Assembly: GCA_018242725.1 (NCBI GenBank)
Contig: JAFEBI010000009.1
Coordinates: 21,873-85,872, forward strand
Source: Nitrospira sp.
Lineage (GTDB): Bacteria > Nitrospirota > Nitrospiria > Nitrospirales > Nitrospiraceae
DNA: 64,000 nt
Direction: 5' to 3'
The first letter of the stretch is position 1, and every line of letters begins with the position of its first letter. The translations under genes were made by a program, and so were the position numbers. The notes under the pieces were generated by a model, which saw nothing but the letters and a program-made list of their open reading frames with translations, had not been told where the DNA came from and made no database searches. Of this stretch, positions 9,327 through 19,120 are shown one piece after another.

Positions 9327-10928
9327 ATCGAGCTGCCCCGTACGCCAAGGCATCCGTTGTTCGTGCCGGTCGTGTGTTGAGAGTAGGAGGGTGCCTTCGT
9401 TGTCGATCCCTGATACGGAACAGACCGCCGGACGTTCTGAGAAATTGACCGCGACCAGTATGTGGCGGCCAGATCCATTTCCTTGCCCATCCCTTCTGAG
9501 AAACACGACCACATCGTCATGATCGCATTTGCAGGGGATATATGTGCCGTGCAACAGGGCCGGTGTGGATCTCCGCAATTGAATGAGCCGTTGATACAGA
9601 TGAAAGAGAGAGGAAGGATCGTCGGCAGACTGTTCGACGTTGACCGTCGGAAAAGTTTGGGAGATCGGTAACCACGGCAAGCCGGTTGTGAAACCGGCCT
9701 GCGGCGACCCGTCCCACTGCATAGGCGTCCTGGCCGGATCTCTGCCGACCCGAAAGGGCCAGAACCGTTTTGTATATGGATCGCGCAAGTCGCGATAGCG
9801 CAACCGACCGTTACGCATGCCGAGTTCCTCGCCATAATAGAGAAAAGGAGTCCCGCGCAGGGTGAAGAGCAGTACCGCTGCCGCACGGGCCCGGCGATCG
9901 ACGTCACCACCGGAACCATATCGATCAATGTGGCGAGATTGATCATGGTTGCTGAACACGATCGTAGGCCAGTCATCGGGCGGCACCGCTCGGTCGCCGT
10001 CCGTCATGAGTTCCCGGAAACAATCGGCTCGCCATGGCGACTTTAGGAGTCGAAAATCGAATACCATATGCAGCTCATCAGAGCTGGTACCGTAGAAAGA
10101 AGCCGGGCCTCCGGGAGTATCCGCCGAGGCCTCGCCGATCAGCACCACATCGGGATAGCAGGAGACCGCCGTACGAAGATCCCGCATGACCTGATGGGCC
10201 AAGGGCTGGTCACGATCGTGGAGATGCTGCTGCCTGGTATAGCCGCGCCACCCGTAGCGCCGTGGATTATTCACCCATCGAATATCTTTCCCGATCCAAT
10301 TGATGGCATCGAGCCTAAATCCTTGGACTCCGCGATCGATCCAAAACTGGACAACCTCCAACATTTTGGCTTTCAGCGCGGGATTTCCCCAGTTGAGATC
10401 CGGTTGGCTCGGTAGAAAGGAATGTAGATAGTATTGGTGTGAGGCGGGATCCCAAGTCCAGGAAGAGCCACCGAAACGCGCATTCCAATTGCTTGGTCGG
10501 CGCCACAAGCCTTTGCCGTCCGCCCAAAAGTACCAATCACGTTCGGGCGATGTTCGAGACGCGCGCGCACTCCGAAACCATGGGTGTCGGTCCGAAGTAT
10601 GGTTCAGGACGAGGTCCATAATAATGCGGATTCCCCGCCGTGCGGCTTCCTTCACCAGACAATCGAAATCTGAAAGGGTGCCGAAACGAGGATCGACATC
10701 GCAGTAGTCAGCCACGTCATAGCCGAAGTCCACCATCGGAGACGGGTAGATCGGTGACAACCAGATGGCGTCGATCCCCAGGGAACTGGGGGTGCCGTCG
10801 TTCAGATAATCAAGCCGTGAAATAATCCCTGGAATATCGCCGATGCCGTCGCCGTTGGAGTCTTGAAAACTCCAGGGGTAGATCTGATACACGACGGCGG
10901 ATTGCCACCAAGGCGGTTGCTTGAGCAT
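9258..10928 (-). CDS. GH13 alpha-glucosidase (oligo-1,6-glucosidase/AglA type)
   Basis: A 556-residue GH13 enzyme predicted to hydrolyse or transfer alpha-glucosides in the cytoplasm; no signal peptide is visible. The catalytic set is complete: DLVLNHTS at 105-112, GFRLDAIN with nucleophile Asp207, LIGEAS with Glu266, and FSNHDQS with Asp329. QIYPWSFQDSNGDGIGDI is typical of the oligo-1,6-glucosidase and alpha-glucosidase branch and differs from TreS. The C-terminal beta domain is short. It is convergent with the trehalose operon and overlaps the lipoprotein gene by 69 bp. Substrate (isomaltose, trehalose, maltose or sucrose) cannot be decided from motifs alone. Confidence 0.87.
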   Translation of the reverse strand: MLKQPPWWQSAVVYQIYPWSFQDSNGDGIGDIPGIISRLDYLNDGTPSSLGIDAIWLSPIYPSPMVDFGYDVADYCDVDPRFGTLSDFDCLVKEAARRGIRIIMDLVLNHTSDRHPWFRSARASRTSPERDWYFWADGKGLWRRPSNWNARFGGSSWTWDPASHQYYLHSFLPSQPDLNWGNPALKAKMLEVVQFWIDRGVQGFRLDAINWIGKDIRWVNNPRRYGWRGYTRQQHLHDRDQPLAHQVMRDLRTAVSCYPDVVLIGEASADTPGGPASFYGTSSDELHMVFDFRLLKSPWRADCFRELMTDGDRAVPPDDWPTIVFSNHDQSRHIDRYGSGGDVDRRARAAAVLLFTLRGTPFLYYGEELGMRNGRLRYRDLRDPYTKRFWPFRVGRDPARTPMQWDGSPQAGFTTGLPWLPISQTFPTVNVEQSADDPSSLFHLYQRLIQLRRSTPALLHGTYIPCKCDHDDVVVFLRRDGQGNGSGRHILVAVNFSERPAVCSVSGIDNEGTLLLSTHDRHEQRMPWRTGQLDLRPDEAVVVQMQAEPVQLFSKR

Positions 10929-11142
10929 ACAGAACGTTCTACAAGCCGGACTCAGAGGCTGAACTGTAGCGGCGAGTCAGAGAAATTACAACCGAGAAGG
11001 AAAAATCGTCGTCATTGCCATCGAGTCGTGAGAATCGCCCAAGTTCGTGGCAGGGCCATACTGTCCGTCCACGGTCGGACGATGTCAAGCTTTCTGAACG
11101 AGCCTGACATCGTTTCCATTCAGGTGAATGCGCGTGTCCCAC

Positions 11143-12717
11143 CTAACGGAAAAGCAGCTCGTATGCTGATTCGCCGGTGCGCTCCATGGCCATGAGTTGC
11201 CGTCGAATGCTCTGATCCTCTGTCCGGGCGAATCGTGCTAAATTGACGAGTTCGTGGTGTTCCAGCGTCTGCGCTTCTCCGGATTCGATCAGCTCGATCG
11301 CACTTTCTAATACATCCAGCATGATTCCGTTAGAGGCCTGGACCAATGCGCGTGCGGCTGCATCGCGGTCTGAGTCTCGGCGTCGACCGGGCATATCGAG
11401 ATGGGTATCGAACAATAGCCCTCTCAGTACGTTCCATGTCGCATGTGTGCCGAAATTCCGTCCTTCGAAGGCCATTAAACAGAAGTCCCACAGCAAGTCG
11501 ACACGTGTATCCAGGAAGCGATACTCAGCTTCGAGTGATGATCCGCTGAGACGTCCTTCGTCGCGCAGCCGTCGCTCGATAGGTGTTCCCACATACGGCA
11601 AGGTTCGGCAAAATCCTGCCACCGCCCAACCGTCTTCGGTAAATAGGCGGAGGAATTCCATGTTGTTGCGCGCGGTCTGCAGGGTGGACCAGGGCTCCAG
11701 TAACATGAATCCAAAATCGAAACTCACATTCAGCTCGCGCAGAATCTTTCCTGCCTGAAGATGGACTGCCGGTTTCAAATGTTTGTTAAGAGCGGCCAGA
11801 CTTGCATCATCGCCTCCTTCCACACCCATGTAGACATGGCATAACCCTGCAGCGACGAGGGGAGCCAGCAGATCGGCGCGGATTTCGTCTGATCGACAAG
11901 CGATTTTCCAGCGCATTTCTTCTTCTAGCTTGCGATGAACGATTTCGCCGGCCACCGCTTTAGCCCATGCTTTGGCCTCTGTCCCACCTGCAAGAAAGTC
12001 ATCGTCCTGGAAGAGAATCAGTTTCACGCCACGTTCTCGTACTAAGTGTTCTACTTCATCCACGACTTTGAGCGGATTGCGGCGACGACGTCCGGTCGTT
12101 CCGTTCGCCTCATAGAAGGTAATGATGGAGCAAAACGAACATTTCCATGGGCAACCGCGTGATGCAAGCACCGATGCCGTGGGCAAGTCTTGCTGTCGAT
12201 AGTCGATGTCACGGCGATCGGGCTCGGGGAAATCATCGATGTGGGTACGACCTTGGCGAGGCGGATTGAGCACCGTCTTGCCCTGATCCAGCCAGGCAAT
12301 GCCGGGAACCTGCTTCCAGAGTGACGGGTGATCGAGGTTTTCAACGATCTCGATCAACGTATCTTCGCCCTCGAAGCGAACGACGGAGTCGAGTTCGGGG
12401 ATGTGTCGGAGCAATTCCTCCGGCTCGAAGGAGGCGTAATGTCCGCCGATGGTGAAGTGCGCATGCACGCCGACGTCCCGTAGCGCACGGATCACCTGTG
12501 CAAATTGCGGGACCATGTATTGGAAGATCAGCGAGAACCCTATGACATCAGGGTGCTCAGTTTGAATGAGCTGCAGCAAAGGCCCCGGATCGTCGCCGAA
12601 GGCAACGATCCGGGTATGGTGCCCCTGTTGCAGCAACCGACTGGAGAGATACCGAATCCCAAGATTGTCCTGGTCCTCGTATCCAACCAGGAGAATACGT
12701 CGACTCAGCGCGTTCAT
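11143..12717 (-). CDS. B12-binding radical SAM protein (BchE-like)
   Basis: A 524-residue cytoplasmic protein with an N-terminal Rossmann-type cobalamin-binding-like domain (about 8-140; ILLVGYEDQDNLGIRYLSSRL, then HPDVIGFSLIF and FTIGGHYASFEPEE). A radical SAM core follows with C189-x3-C193-x2-C196 in RGCPWKCSFC, which binds the 4Fe-4S cluster. The VYMGVEGG segment matches the later core of this superfamily, and an all-helical C-terminal domain ends the protein. Related proteins perform methylations or ring formations. Its ATG overlaps the stop of the upstream unknown gene as ATGA, so the two are translationally coupled and the partner may be substrate or helper. The actual reaction is unknown. 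Confidence 0.8.
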   Translation of the reverse strand: MNALSRRILLVGYEDQDNLGIRYLSSRLLQQGHHTRIVAFGDDPGPLLQLIQTEHPDVIGFSLIFQYMVPQFAQVIRALRDVGVHAHFTIGGHYASFEPEELLRHIPELDSVVRFEGEDTLIEIVENLDHPSLWKQVPGIAWLDQGKTVLNPPRQGRTHIDDFPEPDRRDIDYRQQDLPTASVLASRGCPWKCSFCSIITFYEANGTTGRRRRNPLKVVDEVEHLVRERGVKLILFQDDDFLAGGTEAKAWAKAVAGEIVHRKLEEEMRWKIACRSDEIRADLLAPLVAAGLCHVYMGVEGGDDASLAALNKHLKPAVHLQAGKILRELNVSFDFGFMLLEPWSTLQTARNNMEFLRLFTEDGWAVAGFCRTLPYVGTPIERRLRDEGRLSGSSLEAEYRFLDTRVDLLWDFCLMAFEGRNFGTHATWNVLRGLLFDTHLDMPGRRRDSDRDAAARALVQASNGIMLDVLESAIELIESGEAQTLEHHELVNLARFARTEDQSIRRQLMAMERTGESAYELLFR

Positions 12718-13709
12718 TTTCTGGGCTTCGAATTCTTCATCATGGATTCCAACGTTCGCAGTGCCGCTTGGCCTCGGAGCAAGGTTGCTTTCGTTCCCGC
12801 AATCGTGCGCTTGAGGTCGGCAGGTTTCATCTTCTTGGCCGCACCAAGCAGGCTTTCAAACGCGTCATAATTCGTGACGGTTCCCCCTCGCACGACGTCA
12901 AGCGATTCACTGATCAGTTTTAAACGGATGATGTCTTCAGGGGACGGATCGCCTTTATCAATGAATTTGCCGGGATCGAAAGCCCGGATGAGCTCAATCA
13001 ATTTCTTGAAAATGTCGATGTCAGGTTTTGCCGGCAGAACATAGCCTGCCATAAGAAAGCTGCTGTTGTTCTGGGGTACCGTGAAAAACGGCGATGTCGA
13101 ATTCGCAATACCCGTCACCCCGCTGCCTGAGCTGATATCGTCGTCGTTTTCTTCAAAATAGCCGCTGCCGTCTCCGCCATAGATGAGTTGCTGCCATGAG
13201 GAAAAGTTTAACAGCGGATCGCCGAGATTACGTTGGACATGGTCTTTGGCATGGATCGTTGCCGCTCCCCACTGCGTGAGGACAATATGATCATTGCCGC
13301 CGCCGGGCCATGCGACCGGTGTGCCGCCTGGCGCATTGACAAATGTGCTGCCTGGTCCGTCGATCGGAGTCGGATTAATCGGTCCGGTTCCGACCCAATG
13401 GGTAGCTGTTGTCACCTGAGGTGTTCCAGGAGGACCATCCGTAGGAGTGCCGTAGTAGGCAGCGGCAGGCCACTCGGACCAGTTGGTAGGATGGTTAAAG
13501 GTCCAGCGGACTTTGCGTTTGCCGGTAATACGACGGCCGGTATCCCAGTAAAGGAATGACCGGGAGATTCCATCGGCATCCGGCAAGGAGGGGGGTGCGG
13601 TTTGTTCAACCGTGGTGCCGGCAGCGGTGACCGTGACATCCAGTGACCCGAACGAACTGAGATCGGTCGCTTCGGGAAATAATTTTCCCTTCGTCGTAAA
13701 GTGCCCCAT
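12714..13709 (-). CDS. Unrecognised protein coupled to B12 radical SAM gene
   Basis: A 331-residue protein I do not recognise. It lacks a signal peptide and membrane segments. The first ~220 residues are rich in Gly, Pro, Thr and Trp with beta-type pattern (RKVRWTFNHPTNWSEWP, GTPVAWPGGGNDHIVLTQWG), as in extracellular or carbohydrate-binding-like folds. After a Ser/Asp/Gly spacer the last ~110 residues are helical and Lys-rich. The start follows GGGAGGGAC upstream of ATG 13709. It heads a two-gene unit with the radical SAM gene, sharing ATGA. Substrate or partner of that enzyme is a guess from coupling. Confidence 0.6.
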   Translation of the reverse strand: MGHFTTKGKLFPEATDLSSFGSLDVTVTAAGTTVEQTAPPSLPDADGISRSFLYWDTGRRITGKRKVRWTFNHPTNWSEWPAAAYYGTPTDGPPGTPQVTTATHWVGTGPINPTPIDGPGSTFVNAPGGTPVAWPGGGNDHIVLTQWGAATIHAKDHVQRNLGDPLLNFSSWQQLIYGGDGSGYFEENDDDISSGSGVTGIANSTSPFFTVPQNNSSFLMAGYVLPAKPDIDIFKKLIELIRAFDPGKFIDKGDPSPEDIIRLKLISESLDVVRGGTVTNYDAFESLLGAAKKMKPADLKRTIAGTKATLLRGQAALRTLESMMKNSKPRK

Positions 13710-14120
13710 ACAGCGTCCCTCCCTTTCCTGAATTGGTCGACTGACAGATAGGATTAGGTATCACTATCTCATCGTTCATTAATTAAGAAAAACGAAATGC
13801 ACATCCCGGTAGAGGAGTCTGACAGGCTCGACCGTACGAATCGAACGAGAGTATTTGCGTGGTAAGCGTTTGAATATGGGAATACCCGTCGTAACTGGAT
13901 AACCACTAGAGGGTCTGATGGGCTGAGTATTGATGAGGACGGAAACACGGGAAGACTCGTTTCACATACACCGATGATCCCAAATCTAATGGCAAGCGTT
14001 GTGTATGGAGTGTCAGCTATTCTGTTGACGGACCCCATGGATCTGACGTATCGTGAGCGATCCATACTGTCAGGGCAGAAGACTGTCTTGTAGAGCCTGA
14101 ACGAAGGAGCTACGACGACC
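13710..14120. other. Divergent intergenic region before ispH
   Basis: This 411-bp stretch separates the - strand radical SAM unit from ispH and must hold divergent promoters. Short reading frames here lack ribosome binding sites and familiar motifs. A candidate ispH promoter (14025-14054) is listed separately; I see no repeats or RNA structure otherwise. Confidence 0.5.
14025..14054 (+). promoter_or_regulatory. Candidate sigma70-type promoter for ispH
   Basis: TTGACG at 14025-14030 and TATCGT at 14049-14054 are spaced by 18 bp, about 67 bp before the ispH start. The -35 is good and the -10 is moderate. The match was found by eye. Confidence 0.4.
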
Positions 14121-15083
14121 ATGAAGATATACCTCGCCAATCCCCGTGGGTTTTGCGCCGGTGTCGATCGGGCGATCGATATCGTGGATCTCTCGCTCAA
14201 GAAGTACGGCGCGCCGATTTATGTTCGGCATGAGATCGTGCACAGTCGTCATGTCGTGAACACCCTTCGCCGGAAGGGCGCTGTCTTCGTGGAAGAGCTG
14301 AACGAGGTGCCTGAAGGGTCAGTGGTGATTTTCAGCGCCCATGGCGTGGCGAAATCGGTGTGGGAGGAGGCAAATCAACGGCGTCTGCACGTCATTGATG
14401 CGACCTGCCCGCTCGTGATCAAAGTGCATAACGAAGTGAACCGCGACTACACGCAGGGCTATGAACTGATCCTCATCGGTCATGCCGGTCACCCGGAAGT
14501 GATTGGGACGTTGGGACAGGTTCCCGACAAGTTTCATCTCGTGTCGTCGGTTGAAGACGTGGAAAAACTGACGGTGGACAACACCGTCAATCTCTCGTAT
14601 GTCACGCAAACCACGTTAAGTGTCGATGAATGTCGGGACATTGTCGGTGCGCTGCATCAGCGGTTTCCAAATATCAAAGGACCCCATCAGGAAGACATCT
14701 GTTACGCCACGCAGAACCGGCAAAACGCGGTTAAAGAATTATCGCGCCTGGTGGATGTTATTCTTGTCATCGGGTCTCCGAATAGTTCCAATTCGAACCG
14801 GTTGCGAGAATTGGGAGAGCAGTGCGGTATTCCTTCCTACCTCATTGACTCGGCTGCCGACATCGACCCCGTCTGGCTCGAAGGAGCCAAGGCCGTCGGC
14901 ATTGCTGCTGGTGCCTCGGCGCCGGAAATTTTGGTCACGGAAGTGGTCGCGTTCTTGAGAGCGTCGGAGCCATTTGAAGTGGAAGAGTTAACGGTTATCG
15001 AGGAAGATGTCGAGTTCCTGTTGCCGAAGGAACTGGTTCAAATCGAGTCCTCGAAGAAACCGATGGCCGGCGTTCCCAGATAG
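14121..15083 (+). CDS. ispH: 4-hydroxy-3-methylbut-2-enyl diphosphate reductase
   Basis: A 320-residue iron-sulfur enzyme catalysing the last step of the MEP pathway, HMBPP to IPP and DMAPP. The three cluster-ligand cysteines are present at C12 (GFCAGV), C96 (DATCPLV) and C194 ([11 protein letters not shown]). The substrate-binding motifs [22 protein letters not shown] and [11 protein letters not shown] are intact. A short acidic tail of ~35 residues follows the core. GAAGGAG lies 14 bp before the ATG. dxs and ispG lie 14-16 kb downstream in this window. The gene stands alone and is followed by a strong hairpin. Confidence 0.97.
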   Translation: MKIYLANPRGFCAGVDRAIDIVDLSLKKYGAPIYVRHEIVHSRHVVNTLRRKGAVFVEELNEVPEGSVVIFSAHGVAKSVWEEANQRRLHVIDATCPLVIKVHNEVNRDYTQGYELILIGHAGHPEVIGTLGQVPDKFHLVSSVEDVEKLTVDNTVNLSYVTQTTLSVDECRDIVGALHQRFPNIKGPHQEDICYATQNRQNAVKELSRLVDVILVIGSPNSSNSNRLRELGEQCGIPSYLIDSAADIDPVWLEGAKAVGIAAGASAPEILVTEVVAFLRASEPFEVEELTVIEEDVEFLLPKELVQIESSKKPMAGVPR

Positions 15084-15186
15084 TGTAGAATGTGAAAACG
15101 TGATCGCTGGCCTGCCCCTCAGTATTGAGGGCGGTTGATGAGTGACCGCTGCTATCTATTTCTTATTCCTATCTAAGTCCATGAAT

Positions 15187-15230
15187 TGTGGGGGGTGTCA
15201 TTGGCGCCCCCTACATACTGTGTTTTGATT
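15187..15230 (+). terminator. Probable intrinsic terminator after ispH
   Basis: A 12-bp stem (15187-15198 with 15204-15215, including three G-T pairs) closes a 5-nt loop. The GGGGG/CCCCC core is followed by a T-rich run (TGTTTTGATTTTG). It sits 104 bp after the ispH stop and 115 bp before smc. Confidence 0.55.
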
Positions 15231-15330
15231 TTGATTTCCTCAGATCTCTATGGTACAAGGTCCCGGAGTTTTCCGTTCCTGGGGGTGCGTCCGTGGAGTG
15301 CGTGTCTCACGTAATTATGAAGGGGAGCTG

Positions 15331-18300
15331 ATGCATTTAAAGACCATGAACATGACGGGCTTCAAGTCGTTTGCTGAGGCGAAGATCGAATTTCCCGAGG
15401 GTGTGACCGCGATCGTCGGTCCGAATGGGAGCGGGAAAAGCAACGTCGTGGATTCGATCCTCTGGGTGTTGGGTGAGCAGAGTACCAAGACCCTCAGAAG
15501 CGAAAAGATGGAAGATGTCATATTTAATGGGACCGAACTCCGAAAGCCTCTGGGCATGGCGGAAGTCTCTCTGGTGATCGGGGGGCTTGATCCCACGATG
15601 ATGAAGCTCGACGGAAGCTCGAGCCTTCCCAGCGAATTGACCGACATGCAAGAGATGATGATTACTCGCCGATTGTATCGTAACGGCGAAAGCGAGTACC
15701 TCCTCAACAAAGTCCATTGCCGCCTCAAGGATATTCGCAGTTTGCTGCTTGATACGCGGGCGGGAAGCAAAGGACACACCGTGATCGCCCAGGGGCAGAT
15801 CGATCAGATCTTGAACGCCTCTCCTCAAGACCGACGTGAGTTGATCGAGGAAACGGCCGGTATCGTCCGCTATAAAAAACAAAAGGCCGAAGCGCTGCGT
15901 AAACTGGAGTCGACCCAACAGAATCTCCTCCGTGTCCGAGACATTGTCGCCGAGGTCAAGAAGCAGTTGAATTCTCTTGAGCGGCAAGCGCGTCAGGCGC
16001 GAACCTATCAGACCTTGCAAGGAGAGGTGCGTGCGATCGAAGTGACGCTGTTGACCAAGGAGTTCAGAGCCTTGAGGCAGGCGTTGCAGGAGGTCGAGGT
16101 CGAGGTGCTGAATCTCGACCAGCAGGAATCGGAGAAGGCGGCTGAGCAGGCTCGGCTTACGACCGATCTTGAACAAGCCCGGCTTGATGCGATTGGCATG
16201 TCCGATACCATCGCCAAGATTCGTGAAGAATTGGCGGGTGTCGAGCAGCAACAGGCCCAGGCCCTGACCGCGGCGGAGGTCGAACGGAGCCGGGGACAAC
16301 TGTTTGATCAACAGCAGGTGCAGGAATCGGCTGAACTTGAAGAGCTGATTCGGTCACAGGGACAGGTCTCTGAAACGCTGCAGACGATTGAGAGCTCCTT
16401 ACGATCAGTTGAAGAAGAGATGACGCTTCGAGCTCAGGCGCTCGAGGAATTAGATCAGGAGCTGATGCGGTTGGTGGGGCAGCGGGCGGCAGCCGTCTCG
16501 GAAGAGGAGCGAGGCCGAAAAGATGTTCTGCAGCTGGCCGTGCTTGTCGCGAATACCGAACAAGCCATCTCACAACTGGCGAGGCGGATGGAAGATCTCG
16601 TGGGGCGCGGCGCGCGGTTGACGGCGGAGCGGGAGGCGCTTGGAAGTCAGCGCACGACGGCGATCGATCGGCATGAGTCATTGCGGAAAGAGTATGGAGA
16701 AGCAGATCGTCGGGTATCGGAACTGCGCGCGGAGCTACGGGCGGTGCAGGAAGAGGTCGCCCAGGCTGCGGGGAGTATGCAGTCGTTGGATCACGTGATT
16801 TTGCGCCGTTCGGAGGAACTCGCGGGGGTCGATTCGCGTCTTGAGGCGCTCCAAAGTGTGGTGCGTGAAGAAATGGGCTATGGTCGGCAGGGTGCCCAAC
16901 AAGGTCCTGCTCTGAAGTCTTGCGAAGGCGTGCGGGATGCGGTTGCCGAGTGGCTGGTCGTTCCGTCGGGGATGGAGCGTGCGGTCGAGGCGGTGCTGGG
17001 AGAGCGTGTGCGCGGGTGGTTCGTGGATGAGCCGTCGGTCGGCAAACGGCTGATTCGATTTCTTCAGCAGGAGACACTCGGGCGAGGCAGCTTTATCCCG
17101 CAGCGTCCTCGATGGGACGGGGCCTCCCCCCCCTCGTGGTGGTCGACGATCGCGGCGGAGCCCGGTGTGGTGGGGCGAGCGGTCGATCTCGTCCAAACGG
17201 ACGCCGCGCGAACGGCGGCGCGTGACGTCCTGTTCGATCGCGTGGTGATCATTCGCTCTTTGGATCAGGCGTTGCAGCTATGGGAGCGATCTGAATGGGG
17301 CGCTCCACACGGACCAATTCTCGTCACGCTGGATGGAGAAGTCGTGGATGCCTCGGGTATTGTGACAGGCGGCCAGGTGCAAAGCACGCCTGGTCTGCTG
17401 GAACGTCGTCGAGAGGTGATCGATCTCGAGGCCAAACGACAGGCGTTTGTGACGGAGCTTGATCAGAGTAAGCAACAGCGGGACATGGTCTTTGCACAGA
17501 TTCAGATGCTCACCCAGCGTGATCGTCAGCTCGGCGATGCCTTGCGCGAAGCGGAAATGCAGAATCTGTCGTTGCGCAAAGATGAGGAACAGCTCCAGCA
17601 CGTGCTGACGGATCTTGACCATCGCTTGCAAGCCGTGGACGGGGAGATTCAGGAAGGCCTCAGTGAACGAGGGCGCGTGGAGGAAGAGTCACAGTCGGTG
17701 CAGGCTCAATTGGGACAATGGATCGCGGAGAAAAACGGGCAGGATGCCTTGGTGGCGAGAGTGCGAGAGCGTCTGGGGTTGATTGACCAGAATATGAGAA
17801 CGCACCAGGAGCATGTCACGCAGGCGAAGCTGACCGTAGAGGGTTTGCGCGCCAAACGAGAGCATGAACAGCTGAATCGTGCTCGTGTCACGCAACAGAT
17901 ACAGGAGGCTGAAGAGCGGCGTCAAACCTTGGGTGAGCACCTCAACAGCTTGAAGGGGTTGATCGAACAGAGCCGAGAGGAGCAGGTTCGGCAAGAGACG
18001 CTGTGCCAAGATCTCGGTGTAACTGCCGGGCGGATCAAGGGTGAATTGGTCGCGGCTCAGGAGCGACAGGCGCAGCACATGGCAGCGAGTCAAACACTTG
18101 AAGCCGGTTTGGAGGAGGTGCGGCGAGGGATGTCGGTCGTTCGAGATGCCCGGATGACCGTGGAGGTTCGTCGTGCCGAGGTTCGTCTGCATTTGGGGAC
18201 GGTGGAGGGGACATTGACCGGCACCTACCAACTTGATCCGATGACCTTGGTCGATGATCCGCCGCAATCAGATGAGTCGGCGGGAGAGGCGGAGGTCGCC

Positions 18301-19011
18301 GTGCGGCAGGAGTCGGATGAGCGTTCCGATGCTGAGCTGAAAGAGCAGTTGCAGAAACTCCGTGATCGCTTGGATCGCATGGGGCCCATCAATCTGGCTG
18401 CGATCAGCGAGCACCAGGAATTGGAGGAGCGGCACACCTTCTTGTCGGCGCAAGAGCAAGATCTCTCGAACTCGATTGCCTCCCTGAAGGAGATCATCCA
18501 GCGTATCAACCGGACGACGAAGGAGATGTTTGCCGCCACTTATGACGAATTGCAGCAGAAGTTCACCGAGGTATTCGGGCAATTTTTCCCCGGGGGACGG
18601 GCCGAGCTACAGCTGATCGAGGAGCCGCCCTTGGAAAACGGTGAACCGTCCGGCAATCAAGAGCCTGGCATTGAGATTGTGGCTCAACCTCCCGGCAAAC
18701 GGCTGAAAAGCATTACCATGCTGTCGGGCGGAGAAAAAACGCTGACGGCGATGGCGCTCTTGTTTGCGAGTTTTCTCATCAGGCCGACTCCGTTCTGCCT
18801 GTTGGACGAAATCGACGCGCCGCTGGACGAGGAAAATATCGGGCGTTTCACGGCGGTCTTGAAAGACTTGGCGCAGAATGCCCAATTCCTCGTCATTACG
18901 CACAATAAACGCACGATGAGCATCGCCGATTCGCTCTTCGGCGTGACGATGGAAGAACCCGGTGTGTCGAAACTTGTGTCCGTCCGGCTCGGCGATCTCC
19001 AGCCGGCCTAA
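15331..19011 (+). CDS. smc: Chromosome segregation protein SMC
   Basis: A 1226-residue SMC ATPase that would form the bacterial condensin with ScpA/ScpB and organise the chromosome. The N-terminal head has Walker A GPNGSGKSN at 30-38 and the family QGQIDQILNASPQDRRELIEETAG stretch. Long coiled coils flank a hinge at about 540-680 with the typical glycine-rich ILVTLDGEVVDASGIVTGG. The C-terminal head has LSGGEKTLTAMALLFA, Walker B PFCLLDEIDAPLDEEN and the ITHNKRTM switch region. The ATG at 15331 has AGGGGAG upstream; the in-frame GTG at 15301 and ATG at 15250 are less likely. scpA/scpB are not in the window. Confidence 0.96.
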   Translation: MHLKTMNMTGFKSFAEAKIEFPEGVTAIVGPNGSGKSNVVDSILWVLGEQSTKTLRSEKMEDVIFNGTELRKPLGMAEVSLVIGGLDPTMMKLDGSSSLPSELTDMQEMMITRRLYRNGESEYLLNKVHCRLKDIRSLLLDTRAGSKGHTVIAQGQIDQILNASPQDRRELIEETAGIVRYKKQKAEALRKLESTQQNLLRVRDIVAEVKKQLNSLERQARQARTYQTLQGEVRAIEVTLLTKEFRALRQALQEVEVEVLNLDQQESEKAAEQARLTTDLEQARLDAIGMSDTIAKIREELAGVEQQQAQALTAAEVERSRGQLFDQQQVQESAELEELIRSQGQVSETLQTIESSLRSVEEEMTLRAQALEELDQELMRLVGQRAAAVSEEERGRKDVLQLAVLVANTEQAISQLARRMEDLVGRGARLTAEREALGSQRTTAIDRHESLRKEYGEADRRVSELRAELRAVQEEVAQAAGSMQSLDHVILRRSEELAGVDSRLEALQSVVREEMGYGRQGAQQGPALKSCEGVRDAVAEWLVVPSGMERAVEAVLGERVRGWFVDEPSVGKRLIRFLQQETLGRGSFIPQRPRWDGASPPSWWSTIAAEPGVVGRAVDLVQTDAARTAARDVLFDRVVIIRSLDQALQLWERSEWGAPHGPILVTLDGEVVDASGIVTGGQVQSTPGLLERRREVIDLEAKRQAFVTELDQSKQQRDMVFAQIQMLTQRDRQLGDALREAEMQNLSLRKDEEQLQHVLTDLDHRLQAVDGEIQEGLSERGRVEEESQSVQAQLGQWIAEKNGQDALVARVRERLGLIDQNMRTHQEHVTQAKLTVEGLRAKREHEQLNRARVTQQIQEAEERRQTLGEHLNSLKGLIEQSREEQVRQETLCQDLGVTAGRIKGELVAAQERQAQHMAASQTLEAGLEEVRRGMSVVRDARMTVEVRRAEVRLHLGTVEGTLTGTYQLDPMTLVDDPPQSDESAGEAEVAVRQESDERSDAELKEQLQKLRDRLDRMGPINLAAISEHQELEERHTFLSAQEQDLSNSIASLKEIIQRINRTTKEMFAATYDELQQKFTEVFGQFFPGGRAELQLIEEPPLENGEPSGNQEPGIEIVAQPPGKRLKSITMLSGGEKTLTAMALLFASFLIRPTPFCLLDEIDAPLDEENIGRFTAVLKDLAQNAQFLVITHNKRTMSIADSLFGVTMEEPGVSKLVSVRLGDLQPA

Positions 19012-19120
19012 GCGGTAGGCGCCGTAACAGAGGCGCAGTACTCTTTGTGCTTTTTCGTGAGTGATTGAAGCGGCGGCGTACTTGGCCAGCTATTGAATGA
19101 GCTGGTTCGCTGGCCGCTGG

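Noticed and set aside
16157..17077. Pro-rich open frame antisense to smc
   Set aside because: Low-complexity composition, no ribosome binding site, and opposite smc coiled coil.
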